Positions 9,000 to 17,154 of a stretch of 51,330 nt of DNA are shown here, one piece after another (position 1 is the stretch's first letter; each line of letters opens with the position of its first letter). The DNA comes from Candidatus Troglogloeales bacterium (GTDB lineage: Bacteria; Nitrospirota; Nitrospiria; SBBL01; SBBT01): assembly GCA_005239595.1 (NCBI GenBank), contig SBBT01000043.1, positions 1 through 51,330 of the forward strand. The letters run 5' to 3'. The notes beneath the pieces were generated by a model, which was not told the DNA's origin, searched no databases, and was given only the letters and a program-made list of their open reading frames with translations. A program made the translations under genes and the position numbers.

Positions 9000-9190
9000 G
9001 GGATTCGGGTCAAGCCGACGCATTGTCCTGCACCTTTGAGGGGTATGAGACCTTTCTTTGTGTGTGCCGATGGCAAGCATCGCTTTGTCGTCTGTTACAA
9101 TGACATCGGACGTACCCGAAAGCGCACACTCCAAAACCCGGTTGCATGGATCGTCTTTCAATATCGTTAACTTTTTTCCCGATTTCACCC
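9000..9190 (-). pseudogene. Relic of a PIN-domain (VapC-like, COG1569-type) toxin
   Basis: The minus-strand frame contains LTILKDDPCNRVLECAL and then SDVIVTDDKAMLAIGTH. These match the C-terminal half of PIN-domain toxins (DDPDxNRVLExAL, DYIVTGDxxLLxLG). The reading frame changes around 9050 (AHTKKGLIPLKGA continues in another frame), and no intact N-terminus with the first catalytic aspartate is visible upstream. It is therefore a broken remnant. No antitoxin gene is apparent beside it. Confidence 0.45.
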
Positions 9191-9355
9191 TCCAACACAA
9201 TCGCAGGAGCGGTCCGCCCTCCTTTGAGTTGTTCGTCCACCTCTCTGAAATGATCAAAAGCCAATCGGATTTCTTTGCCCTTCCAAAGGCGCAGTTTTTT
9301 AAAAATAGCGTGACACGGGAAGGAGGCATCGAAAGCTTCTTTTCCGATCACCTAT

Positions 9356-9511
9356 TGGAAGAATAGCCATCAGCGGGAACGATGGGTCGCCACGGTCTTG
9401 CTTGAGATTGAACCCACTCTCAGGAAAATACAGCGCTATCGGTTTCTACCGGCTTTACGAATCAATATGGAAAACTTCAACATAGAAAACAGAGAAGCAA
9501 ACGCAGCGTAG
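9356..9511 (+). pseudogene. C-terminal relic of an IS transposase (mutator/IS256-like)
   Basis: A plus-strand frame reads RWVATVLLEIEPTLRKIQ followed by YRFLPALRINMENF and ends at TAG 9509-9511. This resembles the C-terminal tail of mutator-type transposases (RWVAxxLLxIExxxRxIxGYRxLPxLxxAL). Only about 50 codons survive and no start or catalytic DDE segment is present. It shares the region with the PIN and DnaE-like relics on the other strand, so the area looks like a decayed insertion hot spot. Confidence 0.4.
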
Positions 9512-9687
9512 GTCCTATGCAAAGTTCAACTAAAAAAAGGATTGACTTCGTAAAGTCAAACAAATGAAATTAAACTTCCGAGTCTAAATAGGCCAGTAAA
9601 AACATTTAAAACCAAAGAGTTATTACAAAAAACCCCTCTCAATAGCGCTTCATTTTTTGAAAGAAGTCCAATACGATGGGTCTGCTA

Positions 9688-9740
9688 AAAACAAGAACGC
9701 ATCCGAGAGTATCTCACCTCTCCCAGATGCGTTCTCTGTT
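9688..9740 (-). terminator. Rho-independent terminator of the TPR gene
   Basis: Perfect 10-bp arms AGAACGCATC (9694-9703) and GATGCGTTCT (9726-9735) enclose a second small stem (GAGAG/CTCTC). On the minus strand the stem is followed by TTGTTTTTAG, a usable U-tract. It lies about 50 bp after the stop of the TPR protein gene. The plus-strand side has a shorter T-run, so weak bidirectional action is possible. Confidence 0.8.
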
Positions 9741-9787
9741 TTAAGCAAGGGTTATATCTGTTTACAAACGATACATGCCGCCACAAA

Positions 9788-10273
9788 TTATGTAGGTGAT
9801 TGCCTTCCCTTGGCGGCCATGTATGCGGCCATCGCAAGGGGAAACAGCGATCCAATTAACGCCGCCATTCCAAATTCGGCAAACCCCCCTTTTTCAGCAT
9901 CGAGAATACCGGCATAATAACTTGCCTTGAGTTCAGATAGAATTTGCTCTCCTTCTCGATGTCCCGGCATACGGGTCAAAAACTGTTCAATGTAAGAGAG
10001 GGCTTCCTTTTTCTGACCCATTTCTGACGCTACAATGCCAGCATTAAAATAGGCGACCGACAGCGATGGGTCAATTTCAACAGCCATTTCAAAGCTTTTT
10101 AGGGCTGCACCCATATCATTCTCGTTATACAGGCTGATCCCTTGATCAACAAGCATCACCGCCATAGGCTCTCCACCTTCTTTGGCGGCCGTCATCATCG
10201 GTCCCGCCCCGTAGACATTTGGGACAACCAGAACAAACACCATCAGCCATATTCCACCCCAAGATTGTCTCAT
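9788..10273 (-). CDS. Exported TPR-repeat protein
   Basis: I choose the ATG at 10273 (MRQSWGGIW), preceded by AAGGAGGGGAGG, over an in-frame start at 10306. The 161-residue product has a signal peptide (WLMVFVLVVPNVYGA). Two tetratricopeptide repeats follow (about residues 45-110; AALKSFEMAVEIDPSLSVAYF, AYFNAGIVASEMGQKKEAL). A hydrophobic segment near the C-terminus (FGMAALIGSLFPLAMAAYMAA) may be a membrane anchor. The function is not known. It is followed by a strong terminator and lies 279 bp downstream of the GspC-like gene on the same strand. Confidence 0.75.
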   Translation of the reverse strand: MRQSWGGIWLMVFVLVVPNVYGAGPMMTAAKEGGEPMAVMLVDQGISLYNENDMGAALKSFEMAVEIDPSLSVAYFNAGIVASEMGQKKEALSYIEQFLTRMPGHREGEQILSELKASYYAGILDAEKGGFAEFGMAALIGSLFPLAMAAYMAAKGRQSPT

Positions 10274-10551
10274 CCTCCCCTCCTTATTATTCCGTCGACC
10301 ACACACTCATCGATCAGCAAATCGAAGCACTGACGCCCTTTCTCTCCCCACACTTCCCCGCTACGGCAAAACTATCGCACACAAATCCCCTCACGAATCT
10401 CTTCCCCCTCCAATATTTCAGCAAAGTTAATGCCAGAATACAGATCACTACTTTGACGTATTATTTCAAACGGTTAGCAGAGAGTTAGATGAAGCAGGAC
10501 GTGGCATTTTGCCACAGTATGTAGAAAAAACAGGAAAGGGCTATACGAGTT

Positions 10552-11463
10552 TTATCGAACCTCATAATTAAAGGTCTCTTTCTGGTTGTTTCGGATCAGA
10601 TCAACAACCAGATACGTCTCATTTTTTAACTGTTCGAACACCCTGACGAAGTTTTGAGGCTCTTTTACTTCAATACCGTTTATCCGGTGAAGGATATCCC
10701 CGTTTTGGAGACCAATTTTTGAATAAAGACTGTCTTCGCTAATTGCGAAGATGCGGAAACCATCGGGTTTTCCATCACTGAAATTCGGGATGATCCTCGC
10801 CTTTGTAAAAAGCTTCGGAAGATTCTCGACAGCGCTATCAATCTCACGACGATCTAATATCCACCTGTTTTTTGAAATCTGGCGGACTCCCGAGAGAGGA
10901 GATGGAATCACAACCGGCTGGGGAATCAATCCCATTGTATTTTCCTCAAACGGCAGTAGCACCTCGAGTACTTCTTCTCTTTCTCCGGTCCGAACAAGCA
11001 CCCTGTTTCGGCCGATTTTTATAATTTGGACACCCTCCGATAAAAAACCGCCCTCTTTATAAAGAAGTTGCTCTTTGGTCTTTGTATCTTCAAACACCGC
11101 ATAGGAACCAGATTCACTGGCAACCATCGTTCCCAGAAGAGAAAAATGAGACAAGACAGACAAAGGTTCCGTGGGCGGGTATATCAGCGACTCCTCCTGA
11201 ATCGTTCTTCCCCGCATCTTTGAGTTAAAAATATTGCCATCAATAATGATCTGATAATCTGAACCCATTTTAACCAAGGTATCTGAGGAAACACCTGACT
11301 TCTCTACCCTATTAGATATTTTTGAAACAAGGGGAATCCGTTTTGGAATATCGGTTGCGGTCGAAAGGCGCGCGCCCAAGACCAGATTAAGCATGTCGGC
11401 TAAAAAATACATGGAAACTGCGATTGTTAAAAGATACAACACCCAGAAACGCGATCGAGACAT
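10552..11463 (-). CDS. GspC-like type II secretion inner-membrane protein with PDZ domain
   Basis: 303 residues. An N-terminal transmembrane helix (about 7-30) is followed by a periplasmic homology region (about 90-175; LLGTMVASESGSYAVFED, GERE-EVLEVLLPF). A C-terminal PDZ domain (about 215-300) contains DGFRIFAISEDSLYSKIGL and NGDILHRINGIEV. This is the GspC/PulC architecture, which links the inner-membrane platform to the secretin. No gspD-gspN genes are next to it, unlike ordinary type II operons. Neighbours on the same strand are a rhomboid protease and a GspA/ExeA-like ATPase, so it may serve a dispersed or reduced secretion system. Confidence is high for GspC-like and lower for a true T2SS role. 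Confidence 0.8.
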   Translation of the reverse strand: MSRSRFWVLYLLTIAVSMYFLADMLNLVLGARLSTATDIPKRIPLVSKISNRVEKSGVSSDTLVKMGSDYQIIIDGNIFNSKMRGRTIQEESLIYPPTEPLSVLSHFSLLGTMVASESGSYAVFEDTKTKEQLLYKEGGFLSEGVQIIKIGRNRVLVRTGEREEVLEVLLPFEENTMGLIPQPVVIPSPLSGVRQISKNRWILDRREIDSAVENLPKLFTKARIIPNFSDGKPDGFRIFAISEDSLYSKIGLQNGDILHRINGIEVKEPQNFVRVFEQLKNETYLVVDLIRNNQKETFNYEVR

Positions 11464-11591
11464 CTCTCCCTCACCGAGGAAAATCTCTATCTAAGATTAT
11501 AAAAGCTTTACATTGAGAGGTCAAACGAGAAGAGGATCAGGGATCAGGGCAGTGTCGCCCGTGGAAGGAACCTCTATCGATAAGCGCAACA

Positions 11592-12239
11592 TCATCGCCT
11601 CTTTTTGAATAAATAAATTAAGGACATACCTGCCAAAAATCCCCCGATATGGGCAAACCAGGCAACCCCTCCGACCTGGTGCAAACTAAACAAACCGTTA
11701 AAGAATTGCACAATAAACCAGAAGCCTAGAACGACAAGGGCAGGCACCCGTACAATCTGAATAAAAAATCCGACAGGGAGCAACGTCAGCACCCGGGCTT
11801 TAGGGAACAGCAGAAGATAGGCCCCCAACACACCGGAAACCGCTCCGCTCGCCCCAATCATCGGGACATGAGATGTGGAATCAGTAAGGGCGTGGGCATA
11901 GGCAGCTACCATACCGCAGAGCAAATAGAAAAAGAGAAAACGCCGATGGCCCATGGCATCTTCGATATTGTTTCCGAATATCCAGAGGTAGAGCATGTTT
12001 CCCGCCAAATGGAAAACGCCTCCATGGAGAAACATAGATGTAAAGATATTGGCAACCGCGAACGGTCTTCCCGAACCATGAAACAGTTCGAAGGGAATAG
12101 CCCCGTAGGAAGAGACGAATTCCCCCGATTGAGGGCCCAAGGAAATTTCATAGAAAAAAACAACAACGTTGGTAATGGCCAAACCGATCGTCATCCAGGG
12201 AAAGGACCGCGTCGGATTGTCATCTTTAAGCGGAATCAT
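11592..12239 (-). CDS. Rhomboid family intramembrane serine protease
   Basis: 215 residues with about six transmembrane helices. The catalytic serine lies in GASGAVSGVLGAYLL and the catalytic histidine in WFAHIGGFLAGM. The HGGVFHLAGNMLYLWIFGN segment is the conserved L1/TM2 region. The protein cleaves membrane-anchored substrates in the inner membrane; its substrate is unknown. It lies between the ExeA-like ATPase and the GspC-like gene. A hairpin directly upstream (12242-12283) could affect its translation. It looks like a general GlpG-type rhomboid rather than a rhombosortase. Confidence 0.93.
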   Translation of the reverse strand: MIPLKDDNPTRSFPWMTIGLAITNVVVFFYEISLGPQSGEFVSSYGAIPFELFHGSGRPFAVANIFTSMFLHGGVFHLAGNMLYLWIFGNNIEDAMGHRRFLFFYLLCGMVAAYAHALTDSTSHVPMIGASGAVSGVLGAYLLLFPKARVLTLLPVGFFIQIVRVPALVVLGFWFIVQFFNGLFSLHQVGGVAWFAHIGGFLAGMSLIYLFKKRR

Positions 12240-12241
12240 GG

Positions 12242-12283
12242 CTTATCCACACCGACAGTCTGGCTAAAAAGCCGTCGGATAAG
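12242..12283 (-). promoter_or_regulatory. RNA hairpin over the rhomboid ribosome-binding region
   Basis: CTTATCC (12242-12248) pairs with GGATAAG (12277-12283), with inner GAC/GTC and GGCT-AAAA-AGCC pairings. On the minus strand the GGATAAG-complement side lies a few bases before the rhomboid ATG, so folding could hide its ribosome-binding site. There is no U-tract long enough for a terminator. Function is inferred from position only. Confidence 0.4.
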
Positions 12284-12322
12284 ACCTGGCAGCGTATGCC
12301 ACTTGATTCTGAGTGGATACCT

Positions 12323-13936
12323 TTACTGCAGTGAAGGACTCTTTTTATTCGATCTCTTCGCAAGCGCGAGATGCGTCTCCGGTCCAAAGAGACCCGTTTC
12401 TTCTAATCCGGATTTCTGTTGAAAGAAACTGATGGCCCGCACAACTGGAGGCCCCCAAATTCCATCCACTGGACTTAGAAAAAGCCCTTCTTTCCGGAGA
12501 GCTTCCTGAATGGAATTAACAGACGGATCAACCCCTGTCATTGACAACGGCAGGCGTACCCCTTCCATCTCTTTCCAGAGAATAATGCCAGACCCTTTCC
12601 ATTTTTGCGTCAATTCAGAAAGCGGTACATTCTTTCTCCCCTCTAAGGGGTCAAGGATCACCGCCTCATCTGCACGAATCTTCGCTAAGACCTGATAATG
12701 TAAGCCGGCCGCTTCCTGTACAGAAAAAAGGAGCGGATAATCCAAAGACAGGACTTTTTTGAGCTCTAACGGGACTGAATACGATTGGATCCTTTTCTCT
12801 TCTATCCACTTAAACACCTCTCCCATCCCTTCTTGCTGCCAACGCAGTTCATCCGGGATAGGATCCCAGAGGTTCAAGAGGGTCAAATACGCCCCCTTCC
12901 CTGTTTCAGCGACAGATTCAACACGAAAAACCCTTTCTAAATCAAAACTCAGACCGGAAGGGGCCATCGCCGTGGGTGTCGGCGTTTCTCGTTCAGATGT
13001 GCGGAAGAACAAGACAGATACCAACAGTAATAAGGAAAGGGCCAAGAGCCCTCCAAGAAGAACCTTCCTATGCCTGATGAACCAATCTAGTTCTATCCGT
13101 TTGATCAGCGGAATAGCCGTTGGCGCCGCCTCTATTCCTTCAAGCTCGCTGATAGCTTGCCTGACGTGTGCCTCGGAGACGGATCGCTTGTTGGCAACGT
13201 AGGCCGCCAAGAGGGCGCGATCGGCGGCCGTATTGATGAGTCGCGGCAGACCGTTGCTAAAACGATAAATATGGTCAATTCCATCTGGATTGAAGAGAAC
13301 CGTCTCCTCTTCAGAGGCCACCCTAATTCGAGACTGGATATATGCCCCCACTTCTTTTCTATCGAGCGGTTTTATCTCGCAAAGGAGTGAAATGCGCTGC
13401 TTGAGCTGGCGGAGCTGGCTCATGGCAAGTTTCTCGCCTAACTCCGGCTGTCCGATGAGAAGGATTTGAATCAATTTATTCTTTTCCGTCTCTAGGTTCG
13501 AGAGGAGCCGAATCTCTTCTAAACATTCCACAGAAAGAAGCTGGGCCTCGTCGATGATCAAAAGTGTCTGCCCGCCTTTTGTTGCAACATCGACAACGAA
13601 ACGATGGAGTTCTTCAAGGAGGACTTTCTTAGACCTGCTCCGCCACTTCAATCCAAACGCTTGATTGATTCCTTGAAGCAATTCGAGGGTGCTCAGCTGG
13701 GTATTAAACAAAAGAGCGGTCCGGATAGACGGCTCGAGCTTGGACAGAAGCAAGTGGCAGAGGGTTGTTTTTCCGGTGCCAACCTCACCTGTAATGACGA
13801 TAAACCCATTTCCCTCCTTTACACCGTAGAGGATATGGGAAAACGCCTCTTCGTGTTTTTCGCTAAAAAAGAAAAACTTCGGATCGGGAGATAACCGGAA
13901 AGGAGGTTCCTTAAATCCAAAGAAATCAAGATACAT
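12323..13936 (-). CDS. ExeA/GspA-like AAA ATPase with peptidoglycan-binding domain
   Basis: 537 residues from ATG 13936, preferred over TTG 13951 because GGAG lies 9 bp before it. It begins with MYLDFFGFKEPPF, typical of the ExeA/GspA family. Walker A is GEVGTGKTT (about 50-58) and Walker B is LLIIDEAQLL (about 126-135). A single transmembrane helix (about 290-310) precedes a C39-peptidase-like domain (about 375-460) and a C-terminal peptidoglycan-binding domain (about 470-530; IWGPPVVRAISFFQQ). Family members insert secretins through the cell wall or assist exopolysaccharide export. It follows the TPR/DUF11 gene by 24 bp, so the two are probably one operon. The usual partner GspB is not visible. 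Confidence 0.87.
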   Translation of the reverse strand: MYLDFFGFKEPPFRLSPDPKFFFFSEKHEEAFSHILYGVKEGNGFIVITGEVGTGKTTLCHLLLSKLEPSIRTALLFNTQLSTLELLQGINQAFGLKWRSRSKKVLLEELHRFVVDVATKGGQTLLIIDEAQLLSVECLEEIRLLSNLETEKNKLIQILLIGQPELGEKLAMSQLRQLKQRISLLCEIKPLDRKEVGAYIQSRIRVASEEETVLFNPDGIDHIYRFSNGLPRLINTAADRALLAAYVANKRSVSEAHVRQAISELEGIEAAPTAIPLIKRIELDWFIRHRKVLLGGLLALSLLLLVSVLFFRTSERETPTPTAMAPSGLSFDLERVFRVESVAETGKGAYLTLLNLWDPIPDELRWQQEGMGEVFKWIEEKRIQSYSVPLELKKVLSLDYPLLFSVQEAAGLHYQVLAKIRADEAVILDPLEGRKNVPLSELTQKWKGSGIILWKEMEGVRLPLSMTGVDPSVNSIQEALRKEGLFLSPVDGIWGPPVVRAISFFQQKSGLEETGLFGPETHLALAKRSNKKSPSLQ

Positions 13937-13960
13937 TAGGATAATCTCCAAAAAGAGATG

Positions 13961-15967
13961 TCACGGATAGCCATTCCCATTAAAATCCTGATAATGGACC
14001 TCTGTCTGCTTTTGGACCATCGCCCCCGCTCGAAGCCCGCTTTGAATCTGAAAGCGGACAGAAAATGTGGTCTTCTGCTTGGGACCTAATTCAGGCACCT
14101 TCCATATCCATTTTTTCCCTCCCCCTTCGATCGGGTCAGGGTTCCCCCGCACAAAAACAAGCTCAGTCGGAAGATATTCGGTCATGATGACGTTCTTCGC
14201 CAAACCAGAACCGGCGTTCGTCACCGTTACCTGATATGCAAATACCCCGGAAGGAAGGTTGTCTCGAGGTTGCATTTCCGTGTTGACCACAAGCATCGGT
14301 CGACTCAGCAAGAGGGTTCTTGACGCGGATACTACCACCTTGCCATCCCGCTTCGACTGGACCTCCATGCCAACCTCAAGCTTCTCACCATCATGACCTG
14401 CTGGAACCTTCAATCCCATCAAGATTGGAAAATCTTGACCTGGACCCAAAAGGGGTGTTTCTGTCACAACCGGCTCGCCCGTCTGGTAAGAACGGTCACG
14501 ATTTCGATCATAATAAAAGGTGAGGGGATACCTCCCACTCTTTAACATAAAAACATCGCCCCCATTTCCCATGTTTATTAGCGTAACTGGAAGAAAATAT
14601 AGGCTCTTGGCGGTTACATTCAGGACATCTTTCGGTCCATCCACACGAGCAGACGATATCTGAGATACGGCGACAGGGGGTGAAAGCTGCGTCAACTCTT
14701 GCCAAGAGGCATCTGCTGGAGAGAAAGAGCCTCGGTTGAGTATTTGAAGATTTGCGTCTACCCTTTCCCCTACCTGAAACGCAATTTCAATCTTTTGGGT
14801 GTTTTTTGCCTCAATTCTGGATAGACGCCACGAAATGGAATGATTTCCAGGATCGACTCTTTCTGCCAATGGAGAAGCCGAGAGAAAAACCAAGGCAGGA
14901 TGGTAGACATAACTGACTTTCCCCCCCACCACATCAGAAGAAAGGTTCTTCAGAAGGAACGTGTACCGCACCTCTTCTCCAGGTCGCACATTGCCTTTAT
15001 TCACCAGGTGTTCTCCCTGAAGAATCGGCCCGGCCGCCACGACCGTAACAGATTGAGCTCGGGTTCGATCAAAACGAGAGGCCACTTTAACCTCAAAGGT
15101 TCTCCGTCCGCCAATACCAGGCGGATACCGCACCCGCAATTTAACCCGAAAGGACTGATTGGGTTGAAGAGCTGGTGTAGCCCGTATCTCCTCACTCAAC
15201 TTTCCTCCCTCGTCTGGGAAAAAAGCAGGCGCAAACTCGCCTGGGAATGTCGACTCCAGTGTAAACGCATCCTCCGCGTTCCCTGTATTGGTAACCATCA
15301 TCTTAAACACAACTTCCTCTCCCGGGGCCCCCCTTTTTTCAAGAAGAGAAGGCTCAACTTGAAGTTCCGCGATCTGTGGAATAGCCAGGAAAAATCCCTC
15401 TGCAACAGCGGGTTGCTCCAAAGGAATTTTTTCAATCGGCTGAATCTTCGCAGGGACAGCGGGGACAGGAGCAGAAACCATTGGCGGAGAGGGGGCTTTC
15501 GGCGGTAGCGGCATATCCAGCTGTGGCACCCCTTTGATAGGAGGAGAGGAAACTAGGGGTATCGGCATATCGGACTGTAGCGCTTTTTTGATAGGCTTTA
15601 GCTCAAGTTCCGATTTAGCTGCGGGCGGCCCTTTAGAATCGAGAGTCTCAGCCTTTTGTGTGAGGGGACTCTTGGGAAACTCCTGTTTCATCCGCGAGAT
15701 TATTTCTTTGTGTTTGTCCGCCTGATTGGTCTCTAAATAAGCGCGCCCCAGCCAAAAATAGGCCAAATCACGTACATTGCTTTTTGGGAACTTCTCAAGG
15801 ATCTCCTTAAAAAGGGGAATTGCTTTCGCGGGATCCTTCTTCTCCATCCATCCATGCCCCTCATAAAAGAGGGCACCATCATCTTTGTCCACAGCCAAAA
15901 TCGTAGCTGGAGAGAAAAAGACTGGAAATACCAAGGGAAAAACAAGAACAAGAAATTTTGTTACCAT
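13961..15967 (-). CDS. Exported TPR and DUF11-like repeat protein
   Basis: About 668 residues from ATG 15967 (a TTG at 15982 is the alternative). A signal peptide (VLVFPLVFPVFF, cleavage near ATILA) is followed by TPR-like helices (about 30-105), then a proline-rich linker (about 110-185). The rest consists of several immunoglobulin-like DUF11/CARDB-type domains, with phrases such as VTNTGNAEDAFTL, VTVTNAGSGLAKNVIMTEYLP and MGNGGDVFML. Such proteins are usually periplasmic or surface-exposed and bind partners or the cell wall. It ends with DFNGNGYP. It is upstream of the ExeA-like ATPase in the same run. The specific function is unknown. Confidence 0.75.
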   Translation of the reverse strand: MVTKFLVLVFPLVFPVFFSPATILAVDKDDGALFYEGHGWMEKKDPAKAIPLFKEILEKFPKSNVRDLAYFWLGRAYLETNQADKHKEIISRMKQEFPKSPLTQKAETLDSKGPPAAKSELELKPIKKALQSDMPIPLVSSPPIKGVPQLDMPLPPKAPSPPMVSAPVPAVPAKIQPIEKIPLEQPAVAEGFFLAIPQIAELQVEPSLLEKRGAPGEEVVFKMMVTNTGNAEDAFTLESTFPGEFAPAFFPDEGGKLSEEIRATPALQPNQSFRVKLRVRYPPGIGGRRTFEVKVASRFDRTRAQSVTVVAAGPILQGEHLVNKGNVRPGEEVRYTFLLKNLSSDVVGGKVSYVYHPALVFLSASPLAERVDPGNHSISWRLSRIEAKNTQKIEIAFQVGERVDANLQILNRGSFSPADASWQELTQLSPPVAVSQISSARVDGPKDVLNVTAKSLYFLPVTLINMGNGGDVFMLKSGRYPLTFYYDRNRDRSYQTGEPVVTETPLLGPGQDFPILMGLKVPAGHDGEKLEVGMEVQSKRDGKVVVSASRTLLLSRPMLVVNTEMQPRDNLPSGVFAYQVTVTNAGSGLAKNVIMTEYLPTELVFVRGNPDPIEGGGKKWIWKVPELGPKQKTTFSVRFQIQSGLRAGAMVQKQTEVHYQDFNGNGYP

Positions 15968-16321
15968 CAAGACAGGCCTCAACCCTCAAAAACCCCACGT
16001 AATGAACATAATTATTAGGACTAACCGTACTAAGGTATACTTCGTAAATTATTTGAATGTCGCATATTTTATTTTTTTTGTCAACAAAACGTATCGCCTA
16101 AAATGCCTTCGCTTTAATGAAAATGGCAGCATAACAACCACGTAAAAATGTCATAAAAGCTGTCTGTAGAAAAGCGGCACGAACCAGCCACCCGCTTAAC
16201 AAAACAGCCCTCTTTTATTTTCAAAGCCCCCCGATTTGGCACCGAGTATAAAGGGAAATTAGAGGCCGGCTCTTTTGCCCCAGCCGGTGGCGCCCCCCTC
16301 CAACTTCTCCCAAGTTTCATT
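15968..16321. other. Intergenic region between the DUF11 gene and tRNA-Pro
   Basis: No gene is seen. The left half is AT-rich. It contains a consensus -35 box, TTGACA (minus strand, 16084-16079), with only a weak -10 (GACATT) 17 bp on, a possible promoter for the DUF11-ATPase-rhomboid-gspC run. The right half is GC-rich and holds the hairpin at 16266-16287 downstream of tRNA-Pro. Confidence 0.5.
16266..16287 (-). terminator. Hairpin downstream of tRNA-Pro, probable weak terminator
   Basis: CCGGCT (16266-16271) and AGCCGG (16282-16287) are perfect 6-bp arms with a 10-nt loop. The following minus-strand sequence is only moderately T-rich (CCTCTAATTTCCCTTT), so termination efficiency is uncertain. 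It lies 35 bp after the tRNA 3' end. Confidence 0.4.
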
Positions 16322-16398
16322 TGGTCGGGGCGACTGGATTTGAACCAGCGACCACTCGCACCCCAAGCGAGTGCGCTACCGGGCTGCGCTACGCCCCG
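16322..16398 (-). tRNA. tRNA-Pro, anticodon GGG
   Basis: Full cloverleaf on the minus strand: acceptor CGGGGCG/CGCCCCG, D arm GCGC/GCGC, anticodon stem CTCGC/GCGAG with loop TTGGGGT (anticodon GGG), T arm CTGGTTCAAATCCAG. Discriminator is A and the 3' CCA is encoded. The 77-nt gene overlaps the last 23 bp of merR. It closely resembles E. coli proL in its D arm and T arm. Confidence 0.95.
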
Positions 16399-16720
16399 AA
16401 CCACTTAAAATTTGAAGGATATCTTCTAACTCTTTTCTTACGCTATGGATGGCTTTTCGCCGGACATCTCCCGAACCCCGGGGACGCAGATGCAAAGCCA
16501 GTTTCTTCCTCGCCCCGGCAATGGTTAGCCCCTCATGGTATAGCAATTCTTTTATCTGTAAGATAAGGTCGATTTCTTTTTTTAAATAAATACGTTGATT
16601 CCCTCTGCTTTTCCTGGGATGAAGCGATGAGAACTGGCTTTCCCAAAACCGAAGGACATAGGGCTCAAGCCCTGTTATCCGACTAACCTCGCTGATCTTA
16701 TAAAAGAGTTTCTCCTGCAT
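16376..16720 (-). CDS. MerR-family transcriptional regulator
   Basis: 114 residues. The N-terminal winged helix is typical of MerR (YKISEVSRITGLEPYVLRFWE, then RNQRIYLKKEIDLI), followed by a short coiled dimerisation helix. No C-terminal effector domain or metal-binding cysteines are present. This short form next to ihfA and a tRNA-Pro is a conserved arrangement in several deltaproteobacteria-like genomes; its targets are unknown. The ATG at 16720 shares its A with the ihfA stop (TGATG). The stop codon TAG lies inside the tRNA-Pro D-arm region, so the last seven codons are also tRNA sequence. Confidence 0.88.
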   Translation of the reverse strand: MQEKLFYKISEVSRITGLEPYVLRFWESQFSSLHPRKSRGNQRIYLKKEIDLILQIKELLYHEGLTIAGARKKLALHLRPRGSGDVRRKAIHSVRKELEDILQILSGSGRSAAR

Positions 16721-16995
16721 CACGGATTTACAAATTTCTTAAAAACCTTACTGGGTCTAAACGTAACAACCCGGCGAGGAGCAATCGCAATCCCTTCGCC
16801 TGTTTTTGGATTTCTCCCTTTCCTCTCATTTTTTTGGCGCACAACAAAATTTCCAAATCCGGCAATTTTTACGGTCTCTCCCTTCTTCAAAACTCCCTTA
16901 ATGACATTCAAAACGGTCTCCAGAAAATCTGCCGCCTCTTTTTTTGACATACCCACCTTCTCAAAGAGATTATTCGCAATATCAATTTTTCTCAC
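16720..16995 (-). CDS. ihfA: Integration host factor alpha / HU-family DNA-binding protein
   Basis: 91 residues of the DNABII family. It shows the helical dimer part and the flexible beta-arm containing RNPKTGE and the ARRVVTFRP-like segment (APRRVVTFRPSKVFK). RNPKTGE with the conserved proline indicates DNA intercalation and bending. The start is GTG at 16995 with AAGGTG 5 bp upstream. The IHF-alpha name is supported by the merR partner; HU is the alternative. No pheT lies upstream, unlike many genomes. Confidence 0.9.
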   Translation of the reverse strand: MRKIDIANNLFEKVGMSKKEAADFLETVLNVIKGVLKKGETVKIAGFGNFVVRQKNERKGRNPKTGEGIAIAPRRVVTFRPSKVFKKFVNP

Positions 16996-17118
16996 GGTTA
17001 CACCTTCGCTTCCATCGTCATCAGATAAAACTCCCCGAAGAAACTACTCTATGATCTGTCGTAGGCACCATAATTCTCTTATAAATACAATAGGTTGCCA
17101 ACGAAGTCAAGCCACGAA

Positions 17119-17148
17119 TTGACTCACAAACAATGCGTTTGTTATTCT
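17119..17148 (+). promoter_or_regulatory. Predicted sigma-70 promoter giving a leaderless DUF507 mRNA
   Basis: TTGACT (17119-17124), 18 bp, TATTCT (17143-17148). The usual transcription start, about 7 bp after the -10 box, falls on the ATG at 17155. No Shine-Dalgarno is present before that ATG. This suggests a leaderless or near-leaderless transcript. Confidence 0.5.
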
Positions 17149-17154
17149 GCCGAC

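Larger units (their letters stand above)
8795..9787. other. Decayed intergenic region between rlmN and the TPR gene
   Basis: About 1 kb without an intact gene. It holds the three relics listed separately (DnaE-like, PIN-like, transposase-like). From about 9512 to 9690 it becomes AT-rich with no open frame or repeat that I can interpret. The strong hairpin terminator at 9688-9740 closes the region on the right. Confidence 0.6.

Noticed and set aside
10431..10571. Plus-strand open frame of 46 codons (HYFDVLFQTVSRELDEAG ... ending SFIEPHN) running into the gspC 3' end
   Set aside because: Protein-like composition, but no start codon, a stop immediately upstream, no recognised family, and a frame of this length is expected by chance.
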